Assembly: GCF_902499125.1 (NCBI RefSeq)
Contig: NZ_CABVPX010000008.1
Location: 208,624-272,623 of the forward strand
Origin: Burkholderia arboris
GTDB taxonomy: Bacteria > Pseudomonadota > Gammaproteobacteria > Burkholderiales > Burkholderiaceae
DNA: 64,000 bases
Reading direction: 5' to 3'
The translations under genes were made by a program, and so were the position numbers. The notes under the pieces were generated by a model. The model worked only from the letters and a program-made list of their open reading frames with translations, was not told the DNA's origin and made no database searches. This document shows positions 44,065 to 55,723 of the stretch, piece by piece (position 1 is the stretch's first letter; every line of letters begins with the position of its first letter).

Positions 44065-45990
44065 TCACTCCAGCGAGGCGGCGACGAGTTCGGCGACGTC
44101 GAGCACATCGGGGCGCGGGCCCACGACGCCTTCGAGCATGGCCGTGCAGTTCGGGCACGCAACCGCGACCACGTCCGCGCCGATCGTGCGTGCGTCGGCG
44201 ATGCGGATGTCGGGAATGCGCTGCTTGCCCGGGATGTCGGTCAGCGGCGCTCCACCGCCACCGCCGCAGCAGCGTCCGCGCATGCCGTTGCGCTCCATCT
44301 CGACGACCTGGATGCCGATCGTCTTCAACAGCTTGCGCGGCGCTTCCGTCTCGCCGTTGTAGCGGCCGAGGTAGCACGGGTCGTGATACGTGGTGCGCTT
44401 CTCCTGCAGCGCCTCGACGGCCTTCGGCACGATCTTGCCGCTGTCGGCCAGTTCTGCCAGATAGGTCGTGTGATGCTTGACCGTCACGCGCAGCCCGAGC
44501 GCACGGTATTCGTTGCGCAGGCTGTGCATCACGTGCGGGTCGGCCGTCACGATCTGCTTGTACGACAGCGTGCCGAGCGTGCCGATCAGGCGCTTCGCCA
44601 TCTGCTGGAACGTCGCTTCGTCGCCGAGCCGGCGGGCGACGTCGCCCGTGTCGGTCTCGGTCGAGCCGAGCACCGCGTAGTCGACGCCCGCCTTGTTCAG
44701 CACCGTGACGAACGCGCGCAGCGTGCGCTGGTAGCGCATGTCGAACGCGCCTTCGCCCGCGACGAACAGCACGTCGACCGGCTTGCCCGGCTGCGCGACG
44801 GGCGCGCTCAGGTCAACCGACCAGTCGTAGCGCGCGGCCGTGTCGTAGCCGCCCATCGTGCCCGTTTCACGCAGGTTCGCGAGCACTTCCTTGCCCTTGC
44901 CGGGCACCGTGCCGTGCACGAGCGTGCGGTTGCGGCGCATGTCGACGATCGCATCGACGTGTTCGATCAGCATCGGGCATTCCTGCACGCATGCGCGGCA
45001 GGTCGTGCACGACCACAGCGTCTGTTCCTCGATCAGGCCCGACACGATCGGGCCGTTCGGCTCGCCGCGATGCTGGCCGACTGCAAGGCCCGGCGACGGG
45101 CTGCCGGCGTACGCCGCGTCGGTGCCGCCCGCCATCCCGACCACGAGATCCTGGATCAGCTTCTTCGGGTTCAGCGGCTGGCCCGACGCGAACGCGGGGC
45201 ACGCGGCTTCGCACTTGCCGCACTGCACGCAGGCGTCGAAGCTCAGCAGCTGGTTCCAGCGGAATTCGACCGGCTTCTCGACGCCGTATTCCTGATGCTC
45301 GATGTCCGGCAGCTTCAGCGCGGTCGGCGGCGTGGCCGTACCGTTGCCGGTGAACGATTCTCGCGTCGCGGCGAAACGCTCCTGGCGCGGGTGGAACGCG
45401 AGGTGCAGCAGGCCGGCGATCGCATGCTTCATCGGGCCGCCCTTCGCGGCGCCGACCGTCATCGTGAATGCGCCGACGCCGATCAGCAGCGCGCAGAGCA
45501 CCGCGAACGCGCCCGACATCGCGCCGGTCGGCACCAGCATGAACAGCACGAGGCCGAGCGCGAACGAGCCGAGCAGCCAGGGCAGCGTATTCCACGGGCC
45601 GCGCGACAGGCGGGCCGGCACATCCTTGGCCGCGCGCCGGCGCCACACGAACACCGCACCGACCAGCATCGCGAGCGCCGCGAGGAAGATCAGCTTGTCG
45701 AGCCACGGCGAGTAGATCGCGAGGCCGTAGTTGATGAACACCAGCGCCAGCGCGCCGATCGCGCCGCCGGCGGTCGCGACGTGCGTCTTCGCGATGTACG
45801 GGTCGCGGGCGACCACGTGGTGCAGGTCGACGAAATAGCGCTTCGGGATCGCGAACAGGTTCGCGACACCGAACGAGCCAGGCGCCGTGGCGCGGCCCAG
45901 ACGCCAGTAGGACGAGCGCTTCGCGACCGCGAACGCGAGCCCCGCCACCGACAGCCACAACAGGGCGGTAATGAGGAAGGACGGATTCAT
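44065..45990 (-). CDS. dgcB: dimethylglycine demethylase iron-sulfur membrane subunit
   Basis: A 641-residue protein. Several membrane helices fill the first 200 residues (FLITALLWLSVAGLAFAV; ALALVFINYGLAIY; AALAMLVGAVFVW; LGSFALGLVLFMLVP). Two 4Fe-4S motifs follow (CVQCGKCEAACP and CTTCRACVQECP), then CCG-type cysteine domains (HDPCYLGRYN; RGRCCGGGGGAP). This is the layout of heterodisulfide-reductase-like ETF:quinone oxidoreductases, so it probably delivers electrons from DgcA/ETF to quinone. It starts 3 bp after dgcA. Confidence 0.93.
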   Translation of the reverse strand: MNPSFLITALLWLSVAGLAFAVAKRSSYWRLGRATAPGSFGVANLFAIPKRYFVDLHHVVARDPYIAKTHVATAGGAIGALALVFINYGLAIYSPWLDKLIFLAALAMLVGAVFVWRRRAAKDVPARLSRGPWNTLPWLLGSFALGLVLFMLVPTGAMSGAFAVLCALLIGVGAFTMTVGAAKGGPMKHAIAGLLHLAFHPRQERFAATRESFTGNGTATPPTALKLPDIEHQEYGVEKPVEFRWNQLLSFDACVQCGKCEAACPAFASGQPLNPKKLIQDLVVGMAGGTDAAYAGSPSPGLAVGQHRGEPNGPIVSGLIEEQTLWSCTTCRACVQECPMLIEHVDAIVDMRRNRTLVHGTVPGKGKEVLANLRETGTMGGYDTAARYDWSVDLSAPVAQPGKPVDVLFVAGEGAFDMRYQRTLRAFVTVLNKAGVDYAVLGSTETDTGDVARRLGDEATFQQMAKRLIGTLGTLSYKQIVTADPHVMHSLRNEYRALGLRVTVKHHTTYLAELADSGKIVPKAVEALQEKRTTYHDPCYLGRYNGETEAPRKLLKTIGIQVVEMERNGMRGRCCGGGGGAPLTDIPGKQRIPDIRIADARTIGADVVAVACPNCTAMLEGVVGPRPDVLDVAELVAASLE

Positions 45991-45993
45991 CTT

Positions 45994-48057
45994 TTAGAAA
46001 TCCTTCACGAGACGCAGCGAGTCGTAGATCGCACCGTGGACGTTATGCATCGAGATGCAGTCGCCGACACGGAACAGCAGGAAACGGCCGTTGCCGAGCG
46101 CTTCCGACAGGCACGGCTGCGGCTCGGCCGCGAACAGCGTGTGCGGATCGATCTGGCCGCGGTTCACCGATTCCGGCTTGAGCTTCCAGTACAGTTCGTC
46201 GTTCGGCGACGAGCCGTTCTCGATCACCACCTGGTCGACCGCGCGCTCTTCCAGTTCTTCCGTGTACTCGTTGCGCAGCACGGCGATCAGCTTGCCTTCC
46301 TCTTCGTAGACGCGATCGAGCATCGTGTTCGGCGTCGGGATCACGCCGAACGCGTACAGGCGGCGATAGAAGATCGGGAACGTCGTGCCGCCGCAATCGT
46401 CGGCGACCTTCACGTCCGGCGTGACGACCTCGACCTTCGAGCCGCGGCTCGCCATGAAATCGGCCACGCCGGCGCCCGCATGCGTGCTCACGCCGTCGAA
46501 CAGCAGGACGTTCTGCTTCGGCTCGACCTTGCCGGTCAGGATGTCCCACGAGCTGACGGCGAGCCCTTCGGCCACCCCCCAGCCCGGAACCTGCCACGTG
46601 AAGCTCGAGCCGCCCGTCGCGAGCACGACGATGTCCGGCTTCTCGGCCATGATCATCTTCTCGTCGGCGGCGACGCCGAGACGGCGGTCGACGCCCAGGC
46701 GCTTCGTTTCCATGTCGAACCAGCGGATGATCCCCGACATCTGCTCGCGCTGCGGCGCCTTCGCGGCGATCATCACCTGCCCGCCCACTTCCGCGTTCTT
46801 CTCGAACAGCACGACGTCGTGGCCGCGCAGCTTCGCGACGCGCGCCGCCTCGAGGCCCGCCGGGCCCGCGCCGACCACCACGACCTTGCGCTTCGGACCG
46901 CGCGACTTCTCGATGACGTGCGGCATCGTCGCTTCGCGCGACGTCGCCGCATTCTGGATGCACAGCACGTCGAGGCCGTTGTACTGGCGGTCGATGCAGT
47001 AGTTCGCGCCGACGCACTGCTTGATTTCGTCTTCGCGGCCGTCGCGGATCTTGATCACCATGTGCGGATCGGCGATCTGCGCGCGCGTCATGCCGACCAG
47101 GTCGATCATGCCGGTCGCGAGCAGGCGCTCGGCCTGGCCCGCGTCGCGGATGCTCTGCGCGTGCATCACCGGAATCTTCACGACCGACTTGATGCCGGCC
47201 GCGAGGTGCACGAACGGCTCCGGCGGCAATGCCATCGGCGGCATGCAGTTCGCGATCGTGTTGTGCGTGTCGCCGCCCGAGCCGACCACGCTCAGGTAGT
47301 CGATCAGGCCCGTCTCCGACATCGCCTGCGCGATTTCCTTCAGCGCTTCGTGATCGAGGCCGTCCTCGTGGAATTCGTCGCCGCACATGCGCAGGCCGAC
47401 GCAGAAATCCTTGCCGACCGCTTCGCGCACGGCCGTCAGCACTTCGATGCCGAAGCGCAGGCGGTTTTCGAGGCTGCCGCCCCATTCGTCGGTGCGGTGG
47501 TTCGAACGCTTGCTCCAGAACTGGTCGATCAGGTGCTGGTGGGCGGCCGAGATCTCGATGCCGTCCATGCCGGCTGCCTTCACGCGCTTCGCGGCCGCCG
47601 CGAAATCGCCGATGATGCGGCGGATTTCCTCGATCTCGATGATCTTCGCATTGCCGCGGTGCACGGGTTCGCGCACCCCCGACGGCGACATCAGGTGCGG
47701 CCAGTGCTCGCCGTGGAACGACGAGCGGCGGCCCATGTGCGTCGCCTGGATCATGATCTTCGCGCCGTGCTTGTGCATCGTGTCGGCGAGACGCGTGAGC
47801 GGATCGATGATCTTGTCGGTCGACAGGTTCACCGATTTCCACCAGCCCTGCGGGCTGTCGATCGACACGGGGCTCGACCCGCCGCAGATGGCCAGGCCCA
47901 CGCCACCCTTGGCCTTTTCTTCGTAGTAGCGGATATAGCGGTCGCCCGGCAGGCCGCCCGGCTCGGCATACACCTCCGCGTGCGCGGTGCTGACGATCCG
48001 GTTGCGCAGCGTCAGCTGGTTCAGCTGCATGGGTTTGAACAGGTGGGGATAACGCAT
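45994..48057 (-). CDS. dgcA: dimethylglycine demethylase flavoprotein subunit
   Basis: A 687-residue protein of the trimethylamine dehydrogenase/old yellow enzyme group. It has an N-terminal FMN TIM barrel (residues 1-335), an iron-sulfur segment, and a C-terminal pyridine-nucleotide-type FAD domain (VVVVGAGPAGLEAARVAKLRGHDVVLFE). It demethylates dimethylglycine to sarcosine. The iron-sulfur loop reads C348-x2-A351-x2-C354-x11-C366, so the position of the usual second cysteine ligand is Ala. The start MRYPHLFKPMQLNQL is typical for the family. Confidence 0.93.
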   Translation of the reverse strand: MRYPHLFKPMQLNQLTLRNRIVSTAHAEVYAEPGGLPGDRYIRYYEEKAKGGVGLAICGGSSPVSIDSPQGWWKSVNLSTDKIIDPLTRLADTMHKHGAKIMIQATHMGRRSSFHGEHWPHLMSPSGVREPVHRGNAKIIEIEEIRRIIGDFAAAAKRVKAAGMDGIEISAAHQHLIDQFWSKRSNHRTDEWGGSLENRLRFGIEVLTAVREAVGKDFCVGLRMCGDEFHEDGLDHEALKEIAQAMSETGLIDYLSVVGSGGDTHNTIANCMPPMALPPEPFVHLAAGIKSVVKIPVMHAQSIRDAGQAERLLATGMIDLVGMTRAQIADPHMVIKIRDGREDEIKQCVGANYCIDRQYNGLDVLCIQNAATSREATMPHVIEKSRGPKRKVVVVGAGPAGLEAARVAKLRGHDVVLFEKNAEVGGQVMIAAKAPQREQMSGIIRWFDMETKRLGVDRRLGVAADEKMIMAEKPDIVVLATGGSSFTWQVPGWGVAEGLAVSSWDILTGKVEPKQNVLLFDGVSTHAGAGVADFMASRGSKVEVVTPDVKVADDCGGTTFPIFYRRLYAFGVIPTPNTMLDRVYEEEGKLIAVLRNEYTEELEERAVDQVVIENGSSPNDELYWKLKPESVNRGQIDPHTLFAAEPQPCLSEALGNGRFLLFRVGDCISMHNVHGAIYDSLRLVKDF

Positions 48058-48125
48058 CGCTGGCGACCTCTGGCGTTCGAATGTCTCGTGTTGCGGGTGT
48101 TGTTCTGTTTCAGTGAGTCAGTGCA

Positions 48126-48659
48126 TCAGTGCGCGATCGGCGACACTTCGAAGACGCAGTGGTCGTGATGCTCGGCCGCGCACTGCACTTCCTTCGATTG
48201 CGCGCGCGGCGCACCCTTGCCTTCCGGCGTCGTGTCGTTGACCCAGTCCATCGCGCCGGCGAACCAGCCCGCGAACATGTAGCAGAGCTTGCCTTCCTTG
48301 CCCGGCTGCTGGAGCACGAACGACGAGTGGCGCAGCTCGATCTTCGCGCGCGCGCTGGCCGGATCGGCTTCGATGATCGAGAACAGGCCCCAGCCGCGTT
48401 GCGACAGGCGCTTCAGGTAGTGTTCGAACACCGCCATGCCGGTCAGGCCGTGCAGCTTCGCTTCCTTGTCGCACCAGTGGTAGGCCGATTTGTAGCCGGC
48501 CTTGTAGAGGATCTCGGCATACGCTTCGACGCCGAGCGCTTCCTCGACGGCAACGTGGTTGTTCGTGAAGAAGTGGCGCGGCACGTACAGCATCGGCAGC
48601 GCGTCGGTGGTCCAGACGCCGGTATCGGGATCGACGTTGATCGGCAGTTGCGGTTGCAT
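48126..48659 (-). CDS. DUF5943 protein with V4R-like domain
   Basis: A 177-residue cytoplasmic protein that always travels with dgcA in betaine clusters (PA5397 in P. aeruginosa). It begins MQPQLPINVDPDTGVWTTDALPMLYVPRHFF, contains a 4-vinyl-reductase/V4R-like body (EALGVEAYAEILYKAGYKSAYHWC) and ends with a possible metal-binding segment (CAAEHHDHCVFEVSP). Function is not established; a small-molecule or metal-binding role is only a guess. The start at 48659 follows GGAG. Confidence 0.85.
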   Translation of the reverse strand: MQPQLPINVDPDTGVWTTDALPMLYVPRHFFTNNHVAVEEALGVEAYAEILYKAGYKSAYHWCDKEAKLHGLTGMAVFEHYLKRLSQRGWGLFSIIEADPASARAKIELRHSSFVLQQPGKEGKLCYMFAGWFAGAMDWVNDTTPEGKGAPRAQSKEVQCAAEHHDHCVFEVSPIAH

Positions 48660-48799
48660 CGTGGTGACTCCGTGAGGAAAGTGGCCGCGCGGCTCAGTGC
48701 GCAGGCGCGACATCGTCCGCGCGCCCGCGCGGCTTGCGCGGGCACGTCCCGATTTTTCTAATGTTGAATCGCGGGTAGCGGTTCGGCTCGATGCGGCGC

Positions 48800-49771
<972 letters not shown>

Positions 49772-49809
49772 ATCTGCTCTCGCTCGTGGGTCTGTTCTTG
49801 TGGGGTCGA

Positions 49810-51084
<1,275 letters not shown>

Positions 51085-51532
51085 AGTGCGTCCGTGACGA
51101 AGAATAAAGGGCTGCAACCAAAGCTCAAGGCCCGCCCTGCCTGGGTTTCCCGCTACGCCAGTGCAAGGTTGCCGACGGCTCTATTCTTGTCGTTCGGATT
51201 TTCGGCGGATTGATGAATTTAGACGCGTTCTTTGCCTTTTCCGCCATGCACGTCCGTTTTATACAAGTGACCGGTCGTGCTTTTTCGGATGACCCACCAA
51301 AACGGCGTCGGCTGTTCACCTATGGACACGCACACCGGCAGTGCGTTTGCCGCCCGTTCGGGGTGCGACATCTCCCGGATGCGGTGCAGTGCAACATCGC
51401 CCTTACACCCAGACAACGTATGGAGCTAGGGTTTAGCCGTATGGCACGCTTGTTGCGCTCGCTCACACAATACCGCAGCCCGATCCGTGCCTCCCGGGCG
51501 TATAGCTATTAGAGATTCTAGGAACGCTCCCC
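51085..51532. promoter_or_regulatory. divergent control region between glyA and the GbdR-like gene
   Basis: This 448-bp stretch has no gene. It must contain the promoter of the long betaine run on the minus strand and that of the regulator on the plus strand. I looked for a glycine riboswitch before glyA and did not see its conserved core. The one clear motif is the sigma-54-type element at 51442. Confidence 0.6.
51442..51456 (+). promoter_or_regulatory. sigma-54-type -24/-12 promoter
   Basis: TGGCACG-CTTG-TTGC matches the sigma-54 consensus (TGGCACG-N4-TTGCA), with the invariant GG and GC ten bases apart. It points at the GbdR-like regulator 76 bp downstream, which suggests nitrogen- or carbon-responsive activation (NtrC- or CbrB-like). 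Pattern match only. Confidence 0.65.
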
Positions 51533-52558
51533 ATGTCGCCCGACCGCACAGCGTCGCTGTCCCACTTCGCGTTCATGCCGTTACCGAATTTCACGATGAT
51601 CGCGTTCACCAATGCGATCGAGGTGCTTCGGATGGCGAACTACCTGAGCGGCCAGCCGCTCTACCGCTGGTCGGTGATCAGCCCGGACGGCGGCCCGGTC
51701 ACGGCGAGCAACGGCCTCACGGTCGACACGGGCCCGGCCGAATGCGTGGTGCAGCCCGACATCGTCTTCGTGTGCGGCGGCGTCGACGTGCAGCGCGCAA
51801 CCACGCCGGCCCACCTGTCGACGCTGCGCCGCTTCGCGCGCTCGGGCATCCCGCTCGGCAGCCTGTGCACGGGCACCTATGCACTCGCGAAATCGGGGCT
51901 GCTCGCGGGCTACGCGTGCGCGATCCACTGGGAAAACATGTCGGCGCTGAAGGAAGAGTTTCCGGACACGCGCTTCCTGAAGGAACTGTTCGTGATCGAC
52001 CGCGACCGCATCACGTGCACGGGCGGCGTCGCGCCGCTCGACATGATGCTGAACCTGATCGCCGCGCGCGTGGGCACCGCGCGCGTCACGCAGATCGCCG
52101 AGCAGTTCATCGTCGAACACGTGCGCGACACCAGCGCGCAGCAACGCATGCCGCTCGTCGCGCGGCTCGGCTCGGCGAACAAGTCGCTGTTCGAAGTGAT
52201 CTCGCTGATGGAGAACAACATCGAGGAGCCGCTGTCGCGCGAGGAGCTCGCGCGGCTCGCGAACATGTCGCAGCGGCAACTGCAGCGCCTGTTCCGCGAA
52301 CACCTCGGCATGACGCCGACGCATTACTACCTGACGCTGCGGCTGCGCCGTGCGCGCGAGTTGCTGCTGCAGACCGACATGTCGATCATGCACATCACGA
52401 TGGCGTGCGGCTTCCAGTCGGCGTGCCATTTCAGCAAGAGCTATCGCGACGCGTTCGGCGTTGCGCCGACGCGCGAACGCCGCAAGCAGGTCGCGCCGCT
52501 CGCGCAGGGTGTGGCGAGCGCCAGCCCCGCCTTTCCGGCGCATGTGCTGCACGCATAA
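51533..52558 (+). CDS. gbdR: GbdR-like AraC regulator of glycine betaine catabolism
   Basis: A 341-residue protein with a DJ-1/PfpI-like sensor domain (FAFMPLPNFTMIAFTNAIEVLRMANYL; CTGTYALAKSGLLAGYACAIHWEN) and a C-terminal AraC domain (LANMSQRQLQRLFREHLGMTPTHYYL; ACGFQSACHFSKSYRDAFGVAPTRER). GbdR activates gbc, dgc, sox and transporter genes when betaine or dimethylglycine is present. Divergence from the whole betaine run makes this the best GbdR candidate of the two such proteins in the window. Confidence 0.88.
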   Translation: MSPDRTASLSHFAFMPLPNFTMIAFTNAIEVLRMANYLSGQPLYRWSVISPDGGPVTASNGLTVDTGPAECVVQPDIVFVCGGVDVQRATTPAHLSTLRRFARSGIPLGSLCTGTYALAKSGLLAGYACAIHWENMSALKEEFPDTRFLKELFVIDRDRITCTGGVAPLDMMLNLIAARVGTARVTQIAEQFIVEHVRDTSAQQRMPLVARLGSANKSLFEVISLMENNIEEPLSREELARLANMSQRQLQRLFREHLGMTPTHYYLTLRLRRARELLLQTDMSIMHITMACGFQSACHFSKSYRDAFGVAPTRERRKQVAPLAQGVASASPAFPAHVLHA

Positions 52559-52580
52559 GCGTCACCGCGACCGGCACATG

Positions 52581-52609
52581 AAAAAAGCGGCCCTGGCGGC
52601 CGCTTTTTT
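52581..52609. terminator. bidirectional intrinsic terminator
   Basis: GCGGCC and GGCCGC (52587-52592 and 52598-52603) form a 6-bp stem with a 5-base loop, flanked by six A on one side and six T on the other. It lies between the convergent gbdR and propeller-protein genes and can serve both strands. Confidence 0.92.
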
Positions 52610-52617
52610 CTTTGCGA

Positions 52618-54030
52618 TTACGATCCCCACACCTGCATTTCATAGAGCGAGTAACCCCACTGCGTCGCGCGCTGCGTGCCGAGCATCCGCACGTAACGAC
52701 CGCTGCCGTTGAGATGCGGCAGCGTGACGTGGGTATATGAAACGCCGTTGCTCGTCGAATAGATCGTCGTCCAGTTGACGTTGTCGTTCGACGTCTGGAT
52801 CTGATAAACGAGCGCGCCCGCATCCCAGTACAGATCGACGTGATCGATGTGCTTCACCGCGCCGAGATCCACGGAGATCCATTGCGAACCGACACCGGCG
52901 CCTTCCGGTGAATCCCAGCGCGTGCTCGTCGTGTTGCCGTCGAACGCCTTGTCCGGCGTAAGCGACGCGTTGTAACTCGCCGACGCGGCGGCCGGGTGCC
53001 CCTGCGACAGCAGCGTCGGCTGCGCGGCGGCCGGGCCGCCGTAGTAACTCGACCCAAGCTTGGCCTTCGTCGTGTCGGCGTTCACGCCGAACTGCGACAG
53101 GCTCCAGCGCTGGCCGGTCGTCACGTCGCCGACGTAGAGCTGATAGCCGCCTGCCGTCGTCGACGAGAAGAACACGTAGTTCGTGCCGCTCACCGGCGCC
53201 GGATCCGAGTTGTTGCTCACGCAGTCGTTGATCGGCAACGCGTTCGGCGTCGAAGCCGGGTCCGCGGTCTTCGTATAGATCTGGTCGGCCTGGCCGCTGT
53301 CTTTCCAGCGCGCGTAGAACACCATGCCGTCCGCACGCACGATCGGGTAGTACGTCTGCAGCCCGGCCGGATTGTCGAACGTCGCGGTCACGCCAGTCGC
53401 GAGCGTGCGCTTCATGAGCCCCATGTTCGCGCCGGTGCCCGTCGCGTAGTACACGGCGCTCGAATCGGGCGCGAGATACGGCATCGAATACTCGGCGCCG
53501 GCCGGTGCATTCGTCAGGCTCACAACCGACGTGAACGTCGGGCCCGCGCTCGTGTACGACAGCGTCGCCTGCTTGACGTCGCCGTTCTGCTTGAACACCA
53601 GCGTCTTGCCGTCCGCGCTGAACTTCGGGTCCTCGTTGCGCGTCGCGCCCGTGCTGTTCGTCAGGTTGACGGGCGGCGTGCCGGCGCCGAGCTGCAGCAT
53701 GAACACGTTCCACGCGCCGTTGCTGATGCCCATGAACGCCAGCCACTTGCCGTCGGGGCTGAACACGCCGTTCATCGGATCGGTGATGCCCCACGTGCTC
53801 TTGCTCAGTTGCGTCAGCGTATGGGCCGAGAAGTCGTAGAGGAACAGCTGGCTCGTGCCGTCGCCGTACTTCACGTAGCTGTGGTACACGAGCTTGCCGG
53901 TCAGCGCGGCGGGAAACGTCGCGTTCGGCTGCGCCGCCGGATTGTTGATGCAGGCCGCGGCTGCGACGCCGCTGAACAGGTTGAGTGCGATGCCGGCCAC
54001 GAGGCCGGCGGCGAGGGTCTTCAGTTTCAC
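52618..54030 (-). CDS. secreted TolB-like propeller protein with C-terminal discoidin domain
   Basis: A 470-residue exported protein. A signal peptide ends near residue 26 (GVAAAACINN). Residues about 45-320 carry WD40/TolB-type blades (GVFSPDGKWLAFMG; PKFSADGKTLVFKQNG; PYLAPDSSAVYYATG). The last 130 residues form an F5/8C-type domain (GHPAAASASYNASLTPDKAFDGNTTSTRWDS-type start; QWISVDLGAVKHIDHVDLYWD; RYVRMLGTQRATQWGYSLYEMQVWG). Such domains bind carbohydrate. It probably binds a polysaccharide outside the cell; no catalytic site is seen. Confidence 0.85.
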   Translation of the reverse strand: MKLKTLAAGLVAGIALNLFSGVAAAACINNPAAQPNATFPAALTGKLVYHSYVKYGDGTSQLFLYDFSAHTLTQLSKSTWGITDPMNGVFSPDGKWLAFMGISNGAWNVFMLQLGAGTPPVNLTNSTGATRNEDPKFSADGKTLVFKQNGDVKQATLSYTSAGPTFTSVVSLTNAPAGAEYSMPYLAPDSSAVYYATGTGANMGLMKRTLATGVTATFDNPAGLQTYYPIVRADGMVFYARWKDSGQADQIYTKTADPASTPNALPINDCVSNNSDPAPVSGTNYVFFSSTTAGGYQLYVGDVTTGQRWSLSQFGVNADTTKAKLGSSYYGGPAAAQPTLLSQGHPAAASASYNASLTPDKAFDGNTTSTRWDSPEGAGVGSQWISVDLGAVKHIDHVDLYWDAGALVYQIQTSNDNVNWTTIYSTSNGVSYTHVTLPHLNGSGRYVRMLGTQRATQWGYSLYEMQVWGS

Positions 54031-54301
54031 GCTGGATGCTTCCGGGTAGGGTCAGGACGCCGCAGACAAGAACCCATGCAAGACGCGCGTGGGTCACGGA
54101 GCCGCTGCCAGGCAGCGTGGATTCCGTCTCGGTTGGATATCGGGAATAAAACGTGCTGCAGGATGCCTGCTTGTCAGACGAAAGAACAGCATCAGAGCGC
54201 TCAAAAAACATACGGATCAGCGATTGGGGGTGCGCTTGCGTGCGACGGGTGCGGTGCCCTACTCTTTTTTCAGCGAGGCTTCGAGCGGCCGGGGGGCAGG
54301 C

Positions 54302-55723
54302 ATGAAGCGATATGCGGCGCTGGCACAGACGATCGCCGACGCGATCCGGCGCGGCGACCTGGCGGCCGGTGCGCGCATCCCCACCGTGCGCGCCGCGTGC
54401 CGCGCGTATGGCGTGAGCCCGTCCACCGTGTTCCGCGCGTACTACGCGCTCGAGAGCGAGGGTCTGATCGTCGCGCGGGTGCGGTCCGGATATTTCGTTG
54501 CGAACGTCGAAGACAAGCGCGTGCGGATCGGCCACGATCCCCCGCGCAAGCCCGCCCCCCCGCCGGCCGGCGACGACGATACGCTGCTCCGCCTGCTCGA
54601 TTCCCTCAAATGCGAGGACATCGTCCCGCTCGGCTCGGCATTCGCCAGCTATTCGCTGTTCCCGATGAGCAGCCTGTGGCGCTACGTGGCGTCGGCTGCC
54701 CGCAGCATGGATCGCACGAAACTGCTGTCGGGATTGCCGCCCGGCAACGACGCATTGCGGCGCCAGATCGCGCTGCGCTACCTGAATGCGGGCGCTGCAT
54801 TGCCGATGGACGAGATCGTCATTACGACCGGCGCGCTCGAAGCGCTGACACTCTGCCTGCAGGCGCTGACGCGCCCCGGCGACATCGTCGCGATCGAACG
54901 CCCGGCATTCCACGCGGTGCTGCACGCCGTGCAGCGCCTGCACCTGAAAGCCGTCGAGATTCCGGTCGACCCGCGCACGGGCCTCGATCTCGATGCGCTC
55001 GCGCAGGTGCTCGACACGCATCCGGTGCGCGCGTGCTGGTTCATGACGTCGTTCCACAACCCGACCGGCGCGACACTGTCCGACGAGCGCAAGCGCGCGC
55101 TGATCGACCTGCTCGCGTCGCGCGGCGTGCCGCTGATCGAGGACGACGTATACGCCGAACTGCATTTCGGCACGGCGCCCACGCGCCCCGCGAAACTGTA
55201 TGACGACAGTGGGCTCGTCCTGCATTGCGGGTCGTTCTCGAAATGTCTCGCGCCCGGGTTCCGGATCGGCTGGGTCGCGGCCGGACGCTTCGTGCGGCAG
55301 ATCCGTCAGGCGAAAGGCGCGAGCGCGCCGGCCGCCGACGTGCCCGCGCAGCTGGCGATCTCGAGCTACCTGCGCGACGGTGCATACGACCGCTTCCTGC
55401 GCAAGCTGCGGCGCAATCTCGCCGCGCACCAGGAGCAGATGCTCGCGGCCGTGCGCGCGTATTTTCCGGCGGACACCGAAGTATTCGCGCCGCGCGGCGG
55501 GTATTTCCTGTGGCTCGAACTGCCGCCGCGCGTCGACGCGATGCACCTGTTCGACGCCGCGATGGCAAGCGGCGTCAGCATCGCGCCGGGGCCGATCTTT
55601 TCCGCGACCGGCGGATTCCGCCGCTATCTGCGCCTCAACTACGGCCGGCCGTGGACACCGGCCGTCGAGCGCGCGATGGAGACCATCGGGACGCTTGCGG
55701 CGCGCCAGCGGCACGACGGTTAG
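54302..55723 (+). CDS. MocR-type regulator (GntR DNA-binding plus aminotransferase domain)
   Basis: A 473-residue protein. A GntR winged helix (LAQTIADAIRRGDLAAGARIPTVRAACRAYGVSPSTVFRAYYAL) is followed by a fold-I aminotransferase domain with NPTGATLSDERK, IEDDVYAEL and the PLP lysine in HCGSFSKCLAPGFRIGW. MocR proteins use PLP and an amine or amino acid as signal. It is divergent from the propeller-protein gene. The target is unknown. The start at 54302 was chosen at MKRYAALAQTI; the longer frame upstream is low-quality sequence. Confidence 0.92.
   Translation: MKRYAALAQTIADAIRRGDLAAGARIPTVRAACRAYGVSPSTVFRAYYALESEGLIVARVRSGYFVANVEDKRVRIGHDPPRKPAPPPAGDDDTLLRLLDSLKCEDIVPLGSAFASYSLFPMSSLWRYVASAARSMDRTKLLSGLPPGNDALRRQIALRYLNAGAALPMDEIVITTGALEALTLCLQALTRPGDIVAIERPAFHAVLHAVQRLHLKAVEIPVDPRTGLDLDALAQVLDTHPVRACWFMTSFHNPTGATLSDERKRALIDLLASRGVPLIEDDVYAELHFGTAPTRPAKLYDDSGLVLHCGSFSKCLAPGFRIGWVAAGRFVRQIRQAKGASAPAADVPAQLAISSYLRDGAYDRFLRKLRRNLAAHQEQMLAAVRAYFPADTEVFAPRGGYFLWLELPPRVDAMHLFDAAMASGVSIAPGPIFSATGGFRRYLRLNYGRPWTPAVERAMETIGTLAARQRHDG

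Noticed and set aside
43990..48168. A very long open frame (about 1390 codons) on the plus strand
   Set aside because: It is the antisense of dgcB, dgcA and the ETF alpha-like gene. Its composition (Arg, His, Asp, Val rich, no domain) is typical of an antisense frame in GC-rich DNA.
51085..51532. Glycine riboswitch before glyA
   Set aside because: Considered because glyA and glycine catabolism are adjacent, but I could not find the conserved tandem aptamer core sequences on either strand.
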